Source of the DNA: a virus
Direction: 5' to 3' (one strand)
Length of the DNA stretch: 64,000 bases
IMG/VR virus record: IMGVR_UViG_3300049434_000042
Coordinates: 1 to 64,000 of that record
Below the pieces are notes generated by a model. The model was not told the DNA's origin. It saw only the letters and a program-made list of their open reading frames with translations, and made no database searches. Of the stretch, positions 22,698 through 29,890 are shown piece by piece; the first letter of the stretch is position 1; each line of letters starts with the position of its first letter. Both the position numbers and the translations under genes were made by a program.

Positions 22698-23476
22698 GCC
22701 GCTTCGACGGCGACGCTGCCGGGGATGCACGCTGCGGGGTCGAACTCGGCGGCGTACCGGCGGAAGCGGTAGAGCGGGTTTGTTCGCATGCCGTTGAGCA
22801 GGTCACGCTCGTGGAATGGTGTGCCGACGAGCATCACGCGCGTGGGTGGCATGAGCAGGGTGCGGCGTTCGTCCCACCAGCGGGTACGGACTTTGCGGAT
22901 GGTCCCGGGGTGTGCCATACCGCCGACTGAGCCAAACCACCAACGGTGTGTGCGTTTGCGGCCGAGCTCTGTCATGCACCCTTCCTCTTCGAGCACGTCG
23001 TCTCCGACGATCCGGTCGGGGTGCGCGCCGCGGACTGCCTTACCTGCGCCAGCGACGGTGACTTTTGACCCGTTCGCGAACTCGATTTCGGTCATGTTGT
23101 CGACGAATGCGGTAGCAACCATCCACGGGGCGACGAGCTCCATGGTCGCTTTGATATTCGCGAGGAGCGCTTTGGCCTGGTCGAGGGTGGCCGAGAAGAT
23201 GTAGGTCCATAGGCCGGGTGTGTTCAGGGACTCCCAAACGGTGCCGTTGACGGCGATCGTTGCGGACTTCCCGTGCTCGCGGGGGGCGATGATGCACCCT
23301 CGTGACCACGTCATAGCCAGTTCGCACCACTCCCAGTGAAACGGGGCGAGCTCGTAGCCGAGGCGCCGTTCGGCCCAGACGCCGAGGTGAGCTCGGCAGG
23401 CTAACGCTTCCGCTTCGGCCGCGGTGAGGTCCATCAGCGCGGGGTGTAGGCCTCCGCCGTCCGCGTAGGGCGGCAC
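22694..23476 (-). CDS. Phage terminase large subunit, ATPase domain only
   Basis: A 260-residue protein. The Walker A motif is APREHGKSATI (about 63-73). Walker B is RIVGDDVLEEEG (about 134-146), with DD at the end of the strand and the catalytic Glu after. The coupling motif is VMLVGT near 215. This is the packaging ATPase half of TerL. Normal TerLs continue for about 200 residues as an RNase H-like nuclease, but here the frame stops (PGSVAVEAA) and the DNA beyond encodes convergent plus-strand genes, so the nuclease is absent at this locus. It may be a split gene, with the nuclease elsewhere (possibly beside the portal outside the window), or a remnant. The start is GTG 23476; an in-frame ATG at residue 15 is the alternative. 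Confidence 0.88.
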   Translation of the reverse strand: MPPYADGGGLHPALMDLTAAEAEALACRAHLGVWAERRLGYELAPFHWEWCELAMTWSRGCIIAPREHGKSATIAVNGTVWESLNTPGLWTYIFSATLDQAKALLANIKATMELVAPWMVATAFVDNMTEIEFANGSKVTVAGAGKAVRGAHPDRIVGDDVLEEEGCMTELGRKRTHRWWFGSVGGMAHPGTIRKVRTRWWDERRTLLMPPTRVMLVGTPFHERDLLNGMRTNPLYRFRRYAAEFDPAACIPGSVAVEAA

Positions 23477-23479
23477 TGG

Positions 23480-23836
23480 TTACCGCTGCCGTTCGTAGCC
23501 GCACGCGCACCGGTCAAACGTCGGGTAGCGGGTTATGAGGTGGGTCGGGTGTAGGCAGGTGCGGGCGATGATGGTGGCGCCGAGCGCGGGATTGGGTGAC
23601 TTCCAGCGGCGGGCTTCGGGTGGGTGCCCGTTGGTGCTGGCCAGTTCGCGTCGGGTGAGGCCGAGCGCGTCGACGAGCTGCGGGAGTGTCAATCCGCTGG
23701 TAGATATTACTGCGATTGCCTCACGGAGCCACGCGGAAGGCGACAGTGCGTCGCGTGCGGCCATGGCTTCGAGGGTGGTGTGTATCTCGGGTGGTGCCCG
23801 AAAGGACAATGGTTTGTGTGTAGCCGCGCCAGACAT
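23480..23836 (-). CDS. RHH/Arc-like protein with C-terminal Cys motif (118 aa)
   Basis: Residues 8-40 (LSFRAPPEIHTTLEAMAARD, then SAWLREAIA) fit the ribbon-helix-helix pattern. A second helical region contains LPQLVDALGLTRREL. The C-terminus holds CLHPTH and CACGYE, a possible zinc site. It lies 3 bp upstream of the terminase gene in the same direction. Likely a DNA-binding protein; target unknown. Confidence 0.65.
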   Translation of the reverse strand: MSGAATHKPLSFRAPPEIHTTLEAMAARDALSPSAWLREAIAVISTSGLTLPQLVDALGLTRRELASTNGHPPEARRWKSPNPALGATIIARTCLHPTHLITRYPTFDRCACGYERQR

Positions 23837-23883
23837 AGCGCGGAGACTACCTGCAGTAATACGGGATTACCTGCAGCTAGCAG

Positions 23884-24111
23884 CTATTCGATGATTCGCA
23901 GGGCCCGCGCCTGATTGTGAAGTCGTTGGACGTAGCCCTTCGTGACGAGTTGCGAGATCAGCGCGGCCGCGGACGAGGTCGAGGAAACACCGGTGAGGCG
24001 GGCGAGCTCGCGCACGGTGGGCACCATGTGGACGGTGCGGATGTACTCGCGCAGCGCGTCGAGCATTACCTGCTGACGGGGGGTGAGCTTCGGGCGTTCA
24101 GCGGTGTTCAC
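23884..24111 (-). CDS. LexA-type winged-helix DNA-binding domain, stand-alone
   Basis: 75 residues from GTG 24111 (GTGA overlap with the gene upstream). The sequence TPRQQVMLDALREYIRTVHM followed by PTVRELARLTGVSSTSS matches the N-terminal winged helix of LexA, including the recognition-helix region. The protease half with the Ser-Lys pair is missing, so it cannot self-cleave. It might compete with or imitate host LexA at SOS-type operators. An upstream in-frame start would add 10 residues inside the previous gene. Confidence 0.75.
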   Translation of the reverse strand: MNTAERPKLTPRQQVMLDALREYIRTVHMVPTVRELARLTGVSSTSSAAALISQLVTKGYVQRLHNQARALRIIE

Positions 24112-24299
24112 TGGGGGGCCTCCTGCTCGACGAGCCCGCACTTCCGAGCGTGGAGCCCGGGGTCTAGCTGGCCATAGATCTCGGTCCGGGCTGCAGTGTT
24201 AGGCGGGTACTGGCAGGGCCCGCAGCAGTGGCTTTGACCGGGCCAGCGCGGTCGCTCGCAGCCGGGGGTGACACACGGGAGGGCCGTGGAGTCGCTCAC
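24108..24299 (-). CDS. Cys-rich zinc-finger small protein (63 aa)
   Basis: Ligand pattern CVTPGCERPRWPGQSHCCGPC (split across two knuckles) in the first half, then a polar tail. Four-nt overlap into the LexA-like gene. Common type in actinophage early regions; function unknown. Confidence 0.65.
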   Translation of the reverse strand: MSDSTALPCVTPGCERPRWPGQSHCCGPCQYPPNTAARTEIYGQLDPGLHARKCGLVEQEAPQ

Positions 24300-24314
24300 A
24301 CGTTCGAGACTAAC

Positions 24315-24407
24315 TCACCTACGTGCACTTAGGTACACCAATAGGAGTAGGCCGAGCTCGCCACACGCGACGGTGACCGCGCCGACGAGGAGTAGGTGTG
24401 CGGTCAT
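24315..24407 (-). CDS. 30-aa membrane peptide
   Basis: ATG 24407 overlaps the stop of the terminase small-subunit gene (ATGA). The product is one hydrophobic helix (TAHLLLVGAVTVACGELGLL) with a basic end. Confidence 0.5.
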   Translation of the reverse strand: MTAHLLLVGAVTVACGELGLLLLVYLSARR

Positions 24408-24901
24408 TCGGGCTCGGTCCCGGTGCGGGGTAGCGCGCGGTGCAGCCGGAGAGCCATTTCGCGGACGGATCCGGGCGCGGTGAAGTCTTCGGGGGGCAGC
24501 ACTTCGGCCAGCGTGCGGGTAGTGACTTGCTGGTCGGCGCCGGGGGTGTCGAGCTGCAGGATCACGGGACGGTCTAGGCCGTTGAGCTGCCGGCGTGAGC
24601 GCTCGATCTCGACGAGGACGCGCATAGCGGGGACGTTGCCATGCTCAGCCTCTCGCCAGGCGATGCGCCAGACCTCGTCGAGTCGGAGGTTGGACGCTTT
24701 GCGCTGTACGGCGATCGCGTCGGGCTCGGGCGCTTTCCCGTAGAACTGCTGGACGAGGCGGTACGCGTTGCCGGGGTTGCCGAGGCGCAGTTTGTCGGCG
24801 ATCTGCCGGTAGGACAGTCCGCGGAGGTGCAGGGCCCCGGCGTCAGCACGGCGTTTATCTGCGCGCTGGCGCCGGGACTCGGGTCGAGGGGTGTCAGGCA
24901 A
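24404..24901 (-). CDS. Terminase small subunit-like HTH protein
   Basis: About 165 residues if started at TTG 24901, which is downstream of the previous stop; the frame is open further up to 25048. The segment ADAGALHLRGLSYRQIADKL followed by GNPGNAYRLVQQ is a helix-turn-helix of the kind that opens terminase small subunits, and the following helical region (NLRLDEVWRIAWREAEHGN) fits. TerS recognises the packaging site and loads TerL. It lies four small genes upstream of the TerL ATPase gene on the same strand. It could instead be a regulator with a similar HTH. Confidence 0.65.
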   Translation of the reverse strand: MPDTPRPESRRQRADKRRADAGALHLRGLSYRQIADKLRLGNPGNAYRLVQQFYGKAPEPDAIAVQRKASNLRLDEVWRIAWREAEHGNVPAMRVLVEIERSRRQLNGLDRPVILQLDTPGADQQVTTRTLAEVLPPEDFTAPGSVREMALRLHRALPRTGTEPE

Positions 24902-24908
24902 CGGGGTC

Positions 24909-25253
24909 CTAGACGTCGCCGTAAGAGCCGCGGTAGTGCGCACCGTGGGTTTCGATCGGGAGCTCGGTGCCATCGGATCCGTCGCCGGCGTAGCTGACAG
25001 CGGGAGAAGCCTCGTCGGTGCCGGTGCTGGCCGGTGCGCTGTGAGCACCGGTGTCGGTATCGCTGCGGGTCGAGGCCTTGCGGCTGTCGTCGCCGGCGTC
25101 GTGGTCGGAGGTGCGGCGGGTGGTCCGGGTGTCTGTCATACCGCGGATACTAAGCGTCAGCACCGGGCCTAACGGTGAGTTGACCACGACGGGCCGGAGT
25201 AGGTGCCTACGTCCGGGCTCGTCGGGTGGTGTTGCCTGTACGGCGTGGGTCAC
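24909..25253 (-). CDS. Polar low-complexity protein (114 aa, or 76 aa from ATG 25139)
   Basis: GTG 25253 overlaps the stop of the upstream small frame (GTGA), giving 114 residues. An internal ATG 25139 follows a TAGTAT -10-like element and gives 76. The product is rich in Thr, Asp, Arg and Ser with no hydrophobic core, so it is probably disordered. Function unknown. Confidence 0.5.
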   Translation of the reverse strand: MTHAVQATPPDEPGRRHLLRPVVVNSPLGPVLTLSIRGMTDTRTTRRTSDHDAGDDSRKASTRSDTDTGAHSAPASTGTDEASPAVSYAGDGSDGTELPIETHGAHYRGSYGDV

Positions 25254-25452
25254 GGGGTGACGGTGTCAGGGTGCTGGCCGGGACTGGTCGCGGGGTGGTC
25301 GTCCGGCGTGGGCGGTTCGGCCCAGTGGCGGCCGCGTTTGATCCCGCCGGAGTCCCTCTCGAAACACAGTTGATCGTAGATAGGGGTCGGTTGGTCGGGC
25401 CCGACAACCACGCGTCGATCCTTTCCAGCGCGGCCGCTAGTCGATCATCCAT
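25207..25452 (-). CDS. 81-aa frame whose first part may feed a -1 frameshift
   Basis: ATG 25452 opens MDDRLAAALERIDAWLSG, a convincing amphipathic start, but the rest of this frame (Thr/Arg/Pro-rich) looks like out-of-frame sequence. At the switch point this frame reads G GGC CCG, the X-XXY-YYZ form of a -1 slippery heptamer, which would lead into the 53-residue frame. Probably only the first 20 codons are meaningful here. Confidence 0.4.
   Translation of the reverse strand: MDDRLAAALERIDAWLSGPTNRPLSTINCVSRGTPAGSNAAATGPNRPRRTTTPRPVPASTLTPSPRDPRRTGNTTRRART
25250..25411 (-). CDS. 53-aa small protein from an overlapping frame
   Basis: GTG 25411 has a good ribosome site (GGAAAGGATC) and encodes 53 residues including PTPIYDQLCFERDSGGIKRG and HWAEPPTPDDHP, more protein-like than the overlapping continuous frame. 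The stop overlaps the next gene (GTGA). The two frames may be joined by a -1 shift at 25396-25404, or this may be an independent internal start. Confidence 0.5.
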   Translation of the reverse strand: MVVGPDQPTPIYDQLCFERDSGGIKRGRHWAEPPTPDDHPATSPGQHPDTVTP

Positions 25453-25462
25453 ACCCGGATAA

Positions 25463-26134
25463 CTAGGCTCGGGGGTGATCCGTCGCGCGTGGCCCCCATT
25501 GTGGTTCGTCAGGGGGCGGTAGGCGTCGGCCGGGGGAGTCGGCTAGGACCACGGTCGAGGGGGAGTGTAGGAGCTCGATCTGCAGGCTCATGGTGCTCTC
25601 ACCGGTGCCGACGAGGGCCCAGTGCGACGGCTGGTAGGGGATCCGTTCGACGGAGTACGGCAGGTACAGGGGATGTTTGGGGGTGCCGTTCTGATTGATC
25701 CCTACGCATGAGAGCCGGTCGGCGTGGCGGGACTGGCGGATGAGCTCTAACACTCGGGAGGCCCTGCCGGCGACGAGGTGAGCGGCCGCGTTGCCGTTGC
25801 CCCATCCGACGATGATGTCGCCGACGCGTGGGTCGGCCAGCGTGTACCGGATCCACTGGTCGTTGAGATCACCGATCGCCTCGACGCGAAGCAGGCCCTC
25901 GGGTTTGGTGGCGCGGTAGGCAAAGAGGTTGAGCAGGATCACCCCGCCGTATCCCCATTGGTCGGCCAGCATGCGGCATTTCACGAGGGTGGGATCGTTG
26001 ATCTTCGCGTCGGCGGTTGAGGGGTTGAGCAGGATCCATACGAGGATCGGCCGGCTGGTATCCCATATGCGGGTGAGGGTGTAGCGGTAGAGCGGCCGCG
26101 GTTCCTCGTGGGAGAGCTCAGCTTCGGCGATCAC
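25463..26134 (-). CDS. DUF1643 family protein
   Basis: 223 residues. The family pattern is clear: RYTLTRIWD at the start, LLNPSTADAKINDPT (about 38-52), then GYGGVILLNLFAYRATKPEG and a later VGWGNGNA. DUF1643 proteins occur in many phages and bacteria and are of unknown function, though often placed near nucleotide or DNA-modification enzymes. The C-terminal 30 residues are a low-complexity addition. It overlaps the upstream gene by 4 nt. Confidence 0.85.
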   Translation of the reverse strand: MIAEAELSHEEPRPLYRYTLTRIWDTSRPILVWILLNPSTADAKINDPTLVKCRMLADQWGYGGVILLNLFAYRATKPEGLLRVEAIGDLNDQWIRYTLADPRVGDIIVGWGNGNAAAHLVAGRASRVLELIRQSRHADRLSCVGINQNGTPKHPLYLPYSVERIPYQPSHWALVGTGESTMSLQIELLHSPSTVVLADSPGRRLPPPDEPQWGPRATDHPRA

Positions 26135-26460
26135 GGGCCACCTACCGGGATGTAGGGCGAGCAGGCCTCACAGAGTCGAATGATCGGCCCGCGGGGACCG
26201 AGGCGGGCGAGCCACGTCGCGGTGTAAATGACGTGTTCGGGCTCTCCCCCTCGGCTGGTGAGGTGGTATCCGAGGGGGGTCACGCAGCCGTAGCAGCGGG
26301 CCCGGTCGACGGCTCCGATGAGCTCGTCGAGGGCTTCGCCGAAGGGACCGAGGAGACCTTCGTAGTCGGCGTGGATCCGGTTAGAGTCGATCAGCGGGGG
26401 AGTCTCGACGGCCAGATACTCAATCCACAAGATCCGGGGATCGTCAGCGCGGCCGATCAT
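26131..26460 (-). CDS. Zinc-site hypothetical protein (109 aa)
   Basis: 109 residues. Two Cys pairs, CYGC in the middle and CEAC near the end (LCEACSPYIPVGG), probably form one zinc ribbon. The N-terminal half is helical and acidic. Linked by ATGA overlaps to genes on both sides. No family known to me. Confidence 0.7.
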   Translation of the reverse strand: MIGRADDPRILWIEYLAVETPPLIDSNRIHADYEGLLGPFGEALDELIGAVDRARCYGCVTPLGYHLTSRGGEPEHVIYTATWLARLGPRGPIIRLCEACSPYIPVGGP

Positions 26461-26651
26461 AGGGGCACCTTCGAGATCTGCGTGTCGCGGTAGATCGCCA
26501 TTTGAGCGGTAGCCGCGGCGAAGTGGGCTTGTGAGGCGAGCAGGGCCTCGACGACGGGTGGCCCGGAGGCGAGCTCGTGAGCGGCCGCGAGGTATTCCTC
26601 CCCACGCCGGTAGTGCCCTTGAGCGGATAGGCCGCGGATTCGGTCACTCAT
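26457..26651 (-). CDS. Helical small protein (64 aa)
   Basis: 64 residues, mainly two amphipathic helices (RRGEEYLAAAHELASG and VVEALLASQAHFAAATAQM) resembling a TPR-like pair. Overlaps neighbours by 4 nt at both ends. Function unknown. Confidence 0.7.
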   Translation of the reverse strand: MSDRIRGLSAQGHYRRGEEYLAAAHELASGPPVVEALLASQAHFAAATAQMAIYRDTQISKVPL

Positions 26652-27193
26652 CGGAGCTCACTGATTTGCTTCGCAAGGTACGCGGCGGGGTTGTCAGCGA
26701 CGGCAGCGAAGTTACGGGTGCCGGCGTCGAGGAGGTAGCCGAGGACGTACGCAGGGTCGCGGTCGGAGTGCATGGCGATGTAGGAGCCGATGCGGTAACG
26801 CAGGGCGCCGTAGGCCTCACTGGTGCGGATCTCGGCTGCGACGTCGGCGTCGAAGAGTCCGCTGAGTGCGTGCTCGATCTGCTGGTCGAGGTTGCGCGCC
26901 GGTCGGGCAGTGTTGACTTTGCCGGCAGTCGTCATGCCGCGGGCTTCGATGACGACGGGATCCGGCGCCGGTTGGTCGGTGCCGAGCAGCTCTTGCCACG
27001 CTTTGCGCTCGGCGGGGATCATGTCGTCTGCCATTCCGGCGGCCGCGAAACCGCGGATCTCGGCGAGTTTCGCGTGCACGCCGGCGATCTGGACTCTGAC
27101 GTCGATCGAGAGCTTATCCATGTCGGCGCCGAGGGCGATGCCAGTCAGGATCGCTTCGGCTTGTGCGAAGTGTTCGGCCGCGTATCTGCTCAC
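26648..27193 (-). CDS. Hypothetical helical protein (181 aa), first gene after a conserved leader
   Basis: 181 residues, mostly helical, opening SRYAAEHFAQAEAILTGIAL. The GTG start lies 9 nt after the GGAGG of the AGCACGGAGG leader (27203-27212). It heads a run of four overlapping genes (this one to DUF1643). The alpha-helical first 60 residues echo the next small gene (AEHFAQAEAIL versus GEEYLAAAHEL), hinting at duplication. No catalytic motif seen. Confidence 0.75.
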   Translation of the reverse strand: MSRYAAEHFAQAEAILTGIALGADMDKLSIDVRVQIAGVHAKLAEIRGFAAAGMADDMIPAERKAWQELLGTDQPAPDPVVIEARGMTTAGKVNTARPARNLDQQIEHALSGLFDADVAAEIRTSEAYGALRYRIGSYIAMHSDRDPAYVLGYLLDAGTRNFAAVADNPAAYLAKQISELR

Positions 27194-27202
27194 GATGAGA
27201 CT

Positions 27203-27277
27203 CCTCCGTGCTTTGGGGCGGGTGACCCGTCGGCCACCTCACCACCAATAGTACAGAGTTAGGGGGTCGCTACACAA
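27203..27277 (-). promoter_or_regulatory. Promoter and AGCACGGAGG leader for the 27193 gene
   Basis: Read on the minus strand: -35-like TTGTGT (27272-27277), 18-bp spacer, -10 TACTAT (27248-27253), then CGACGGGTCACC and AGCACGGAGG (27203-27212). The -35 overlaps the 3' end of the upstream endonuclease-like gene. Confidence 0.65.
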
Positions 27278-27816
27278 TACGAGGCGATTTGTGCCAGGGT
27301 CCGCTGGTCTCGGTCCGTGGTGGGCAGGGTGATGCGGTACTCGACGAGTACTGCTGCCCACCGTTGCTCGTACCAGCATCGGGCACCGACGTCGGGGGGG
27401 AGGTAGTCGGCGGGCCCGCGTTCGCCCTTCGAGCGGTTCTCGTGGACGGAGGTAAGGACGAGGTTTGTAGGGTCGTTGGCGAACGATTGGCGCTGTCTAG
27501 GTGTCCACTTGTCGGCACCGTGGCGCCACATCCAAGCGCGGGGGACGATCTCGTCGACGTCGACGTTCGACCTGCCGTTGACGGTCTGTCCGGTGTAGGG
27601 GTCGGTGATGGTGACGTCGAGGACGCGCGGGGGGCACGGTCCGGGCATGGCGAGGAGCTCTTCGCGGGTGTTGCAGCCGTCGTGGTCCTCATCAGCCCAT
27701 TTCGCGCCGAACTTATCGCGGGAGTAGCCGCCGTGGTCGACGAGCGGGAGGAAGCCTGCAGCGACGGTCAACGCGGCCGCGACGGCGCCGGCGACGATGG
27801 TTGCGGGTTTAGTCAT
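27259..27816 (-). CDS. Membrane-anchored DUF1524/HNH-type nuclease-like protein with altered active site
   Basis: 185 residues from ATG 27816. The N-terminus (TIVAGAVAAALTVAAGFLPL) is a signal or anchor helix, so the rest is probably exported. The body matches secreted HNH-type (DUF1524) nucleases: GYSRDKFGAKWADEDHDGCN, then VDVDEIVPRAWMWRHGADKW, then FANDPTNLVL and the NRSKG motif. In the family the second motif reads D-H-x-V-P-L with a catalytic His; here the His position is Glu (DEIVP). This would weaken or abolish ordinary HNH cleavage, unless another residue substitutes. It could act as a nuclease inhibitor, a binding protein or an enzyme with changed chemistry. Confidence 0.75.
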   Translation of the reverse strand: MTKPATIVAGAVAAALTVAAGFLPLVDHGGYSRDKFGAKWADEDHDGCNTREELLAMPGPCPPRVLDVTITDPYTGQTVNGRSNVDVDEIVPRAWMWRHGADKWTPRQRQSFANDPTNLVLTSVHENRSKGERGPADYLPPDVGARCWYEQRWAAVLVEYRITLPTTDRDQRTLAQIASYCVATP

Positions 27817-28117
27817 GCTCGCGATGTTCTCGCGGATCTGGCGGGTACTGGTGGTCGACACACAGCACGGCGACGGCTAGCGCCATCGTTGGGTGATCTG
27901 CGCCGAGCGATCCGCCGACGCCGGACAATCTTCGGTGTTCCGCGGCAGTGGCCAGCACCGCGGCGATGGCGACTCCGAGCGGGCCCGGGAACCGCTGCTC
28001 GGCGGCGTGGCTGGCGTCGCGGTAGAGCTGCAGGACGCTAGTGCGGTGGGATATGTGCCTAGTCGCGTCGTGGGTCAGGCCGAGCAGTCGGGCTAGCGCA
28101 TCATTCTCGGTGCTCAT
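27809..28117 (-). CDS. Hypothetical protein (102 aa)
   Basis: ATG 28117 overlaps the upstream stop (ATGA). The helical 102-residue product has His-rich segments (THDATRHISHRTSVLQLYRD) and a CVDHQYPP ending. That C-V-D-H motif recurs in the next gene (CVDHEY), suggesting a shared terminal element. Function unknown. Confidence 0.65.
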   Translation of the reverse strand: MSTENDALARLLGLTHDATRHISHRTSVLQLYRDASHAAEQRFPGPLGVAIAAVLATAAEHRRLSGVGGSLGADHPTMALAVAVLCVDHQYPPDPREHREHD

Positions 28118-28512
28118 GTACGCGGCCGGTACTCGTGGTCGACACACGCTGGCCACCATGCCCGGCAGTCCGAAGCTGCGCCGGAGCTGACTCGGGGGAA
28201 TGCGCGGGGTGTGTTTCGTTCGGCAGCCGGCGACTGATAGTGGCATTTCGGGTAGTCGTTGGAGGTGCCGCGGTTGGTGCTGGTGCGGTGGAAGCGGCAG
28301 TTTCCGCAGCGTCGGCCCGGGGAGCTCGGTTCCGGCGCGGCCGCTTCGACGTGCAGGGGGAGGTAGCGGCCGGCGACGTGCCCGGACAGTGGGTGCACGC
28401 CGGAGCGGATCCGGGTGCTTTGCACTTCGGTGAGGCGCCGGCCCGGGGACTGTTTCGCCGGCGGGGACACCCGGGCCATGCCGAAGAGCGCCGGCTGATC
28501 GTCGTTGGCCAT
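28114..28512 (-). CDS. Zinc-binding phage hypothetical protein (132 aa)
   Basis: 132 residues. The C-terminal half has CGNCRFH, then YPKCHYQ and CRAWWPACVDHEY, a ligand-rich layout found in actinophage early genes. The first half is polar and Pro-rich. Coupled to the downstream gene by overlap. Likely nucleic-acid or protein binding. Confidence 0.7.
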   Translation of the reverse strand: MANDDQPALFGMARVSPPAKQSPGRRLTEVQSTRIRSGVHPLSGHVAGRYLPLHVEAAAPEPSSPGRRCGNCRFHRTSTNRGTSNDYPKCHYQSPAAERNTPRAFPRVSSGAASDCRAWWPACVDHEYRPRT

Positions 28513-28515
28513 GGG

Positions 28516-28911
28516 TCAGTCCGGGCTATGCGCGGTGAAGTCGCCGGAGTCGTCGCGGATGGGTTGGCCACCCATGGCGCAGTAGGCGCGTCGGACGTCG
28601 TCGATGGCTACCTCGTTATTGATCGTCCCGTTGGGGTCGTGGCCGATCGCGGCGCGGAAGAGCCGAACGTCGTACCGGAGGCTCGCGATGGTGTCGGTGT
28701 AGCCACGGTCGAGGCCGACGGCTAGCTCGTAGTCGGGGAGCTCGACCTCGACGACGGGCCCGGCTTCGGCTAGCAGGTTGTCCCATGAGAGGCCACGGCC
28801 GCGAATCCACCACCAGCCGTTATCGCGGCTGGCTATCTGGCCTCGACGAGTGAGGACGTGGGCGACGTTCGCGATCTCGGGGGTGCCGGCCTTAAATACG
28901 CGGGGTCTCAT
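28516..28911 (-). CDS. Hypothetical protein (131 aa)
   Basis: 131 residues from ATG 28911 (overlap with the upstream stop). The start has a basic strand-helix pattern (RPRVFKAGTPEIANVAHVLT), then a Trp cluster (NGWWWIRGRGLSW) and an acidic beta-rich end. No domain recognised. Confidence 0.7.
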   Translation of the reverse strand: MRPRVFKAGTPEIANVAHVLTRRGQIASRDNGWWWIRGRGLSWDNLLAEAGPVVEVELPDYELAVGLDRGYTDTIASLRYDVRLFRAAIGHDPNGTINNEVAIDDVRRAYCAMGGQPIRDDSGDFTAHSPD

Positions 28912-29675
28912 GCGCGGACCTGCTCTTCGATTTCGGCTAGTCCGATGAGGGCTGCGTCGAGGCTTGTGCATTGCGTGGCTGCGCGCCGGCCGAGGTCGAC
29001 CGGGACGCCGTTGCGGTCTTGTGCGCGGCGGGCGACGGCGTCGAGGGTCTCTTTGATCCCGGGGATGATCTCGCGTAGAGCGGTGATGTGGCCGATCGCA
29101 ATGGTTACGTGGTCGTCGTGGCCGGTGTGGTGGTGACGGTCGGCCCAGGAGTGGCCTCTCGTGCTGTCTCGGTGCCAGGTGGGCGGCACAGTGGCGTAGG
29201 AGACGTGGCCGGGCTCGCGGTCGCAGGTCCAGCCGTAGTCGGTGTGGATTTGCCCGCAGCGGTTCTCGGTGTCGATGGTCTCGGCTAGGCGGATCGTGGC
29301 GTGTAGGGCGCTCGCGCGGACGCGGCCGGCGATGATGTCGGCGGAGGGTGGCTCTTCGCTGACGGTGCCGAAGCGGTCGGTGATCTCGTCGCTGCTAAGG
29401 ATGAGGATCCATCGGTCGGAGTATTCCTCGTCGCCGTTCGGGTCGTCGCGTCGGAAGTCGAGCCCGGATCCGGTGTAAACGGTGTCGACGCCGGCGGGGA
29501 TCTCTTCGCCGGGGCCCCACGTCCGGGGGTAGATGCCGAGGCCGCGGAGGGCTTGCCGGGCCATGGCCTGTAGGGCGTTGCGGCTCTTCCCGTAGGGCAT
29601 GTCTTGCACTTCGGGGGTGTCGCCCCACGCGGTGACGATCTGGTCGACGAGTTGGTCTTCGGACAGTCGGGTCAT
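28908..29675 (-). CDS. Hypothetical protein with GW-Cys-His motif (255 aa)
   Basis: 255 residues. Residues 140-165 contain CGQIHTDYGWTCDREPGHV, a short Cys/His motif repeated in many actinophage proteins and likely a zinc or structural knuckle. The flanking parts are helical (SRNALQAMARQALRGLGIYP at the start; an amphipathic end). Overlaps both neighbours by 4 nt. No enzyme assignment is possible. Confidence 0.75.
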   Translation of the reverse strand: MTRLSEDQLVDQIVTAWGDTPEVQDMPYGKSRNALQAMARQALRGLGIYPRTWGPGEEIPAGVDTVYTGSGLDFRRDDPNGDEEYSDRWILILSSDEITDRFGTVSEEPPSADIIAGRVRASALHATIRLAETIDTENRCGQIHTDYGWTCDREPGHVSYATVPPTWHRDSTRGHSWADRHHHTGHDDHVTIAIGHITALREIIPGIKETLDAVARRAQDRNGVPVDLGRRAATQCTSLDAALIGLAEIEEQVRA

Positions 29676-29890
29676 CGGTTACCTCCGGGTGGGTTGATCG
29701 CGGTCAGGCAGGACGGGCAGGCGAGGTCGTCGGGTAGGGCTGGTCGGAGCTCCATCAGTGGGATGTCGGTGTTTGGGTCGGCGCAGTAGGTCATTGCGGT
29801 GGCAGCGAATAGGAGGCGCACGCAGTGGGAGATCACTGGCAGGCCGGCTCGTTTGTCGCACCACCAGTGACCCTCGATGGTTGGGTGCAC
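29672..29890 (-). CDS. Small Cys-pair protein (72 aa)
   Basis: GTG 29890 shares one base with the upstream TAG. The 72-residue product has WWCDKRAGLPVISHC and a final LACPSC pair, a likely zinc ribbon. Four-nt overlap with the downstream gene. Confidence 0.65.
   Translation of the reverse strand: MHPTIEGHWWCDKRAGLPVISHCVRLLFAATAMTYCADPNTDIPLMELRPALPDDLACPSCLTAINPPGGNR

Noticed and set aside
22694-22740. Intein at the end of the terminase ATPase (Cys before PGSV)
   Set aside because: No intein motifs follow; the frame stops within 11 codons and the DNA beyond encodes convergent genes.
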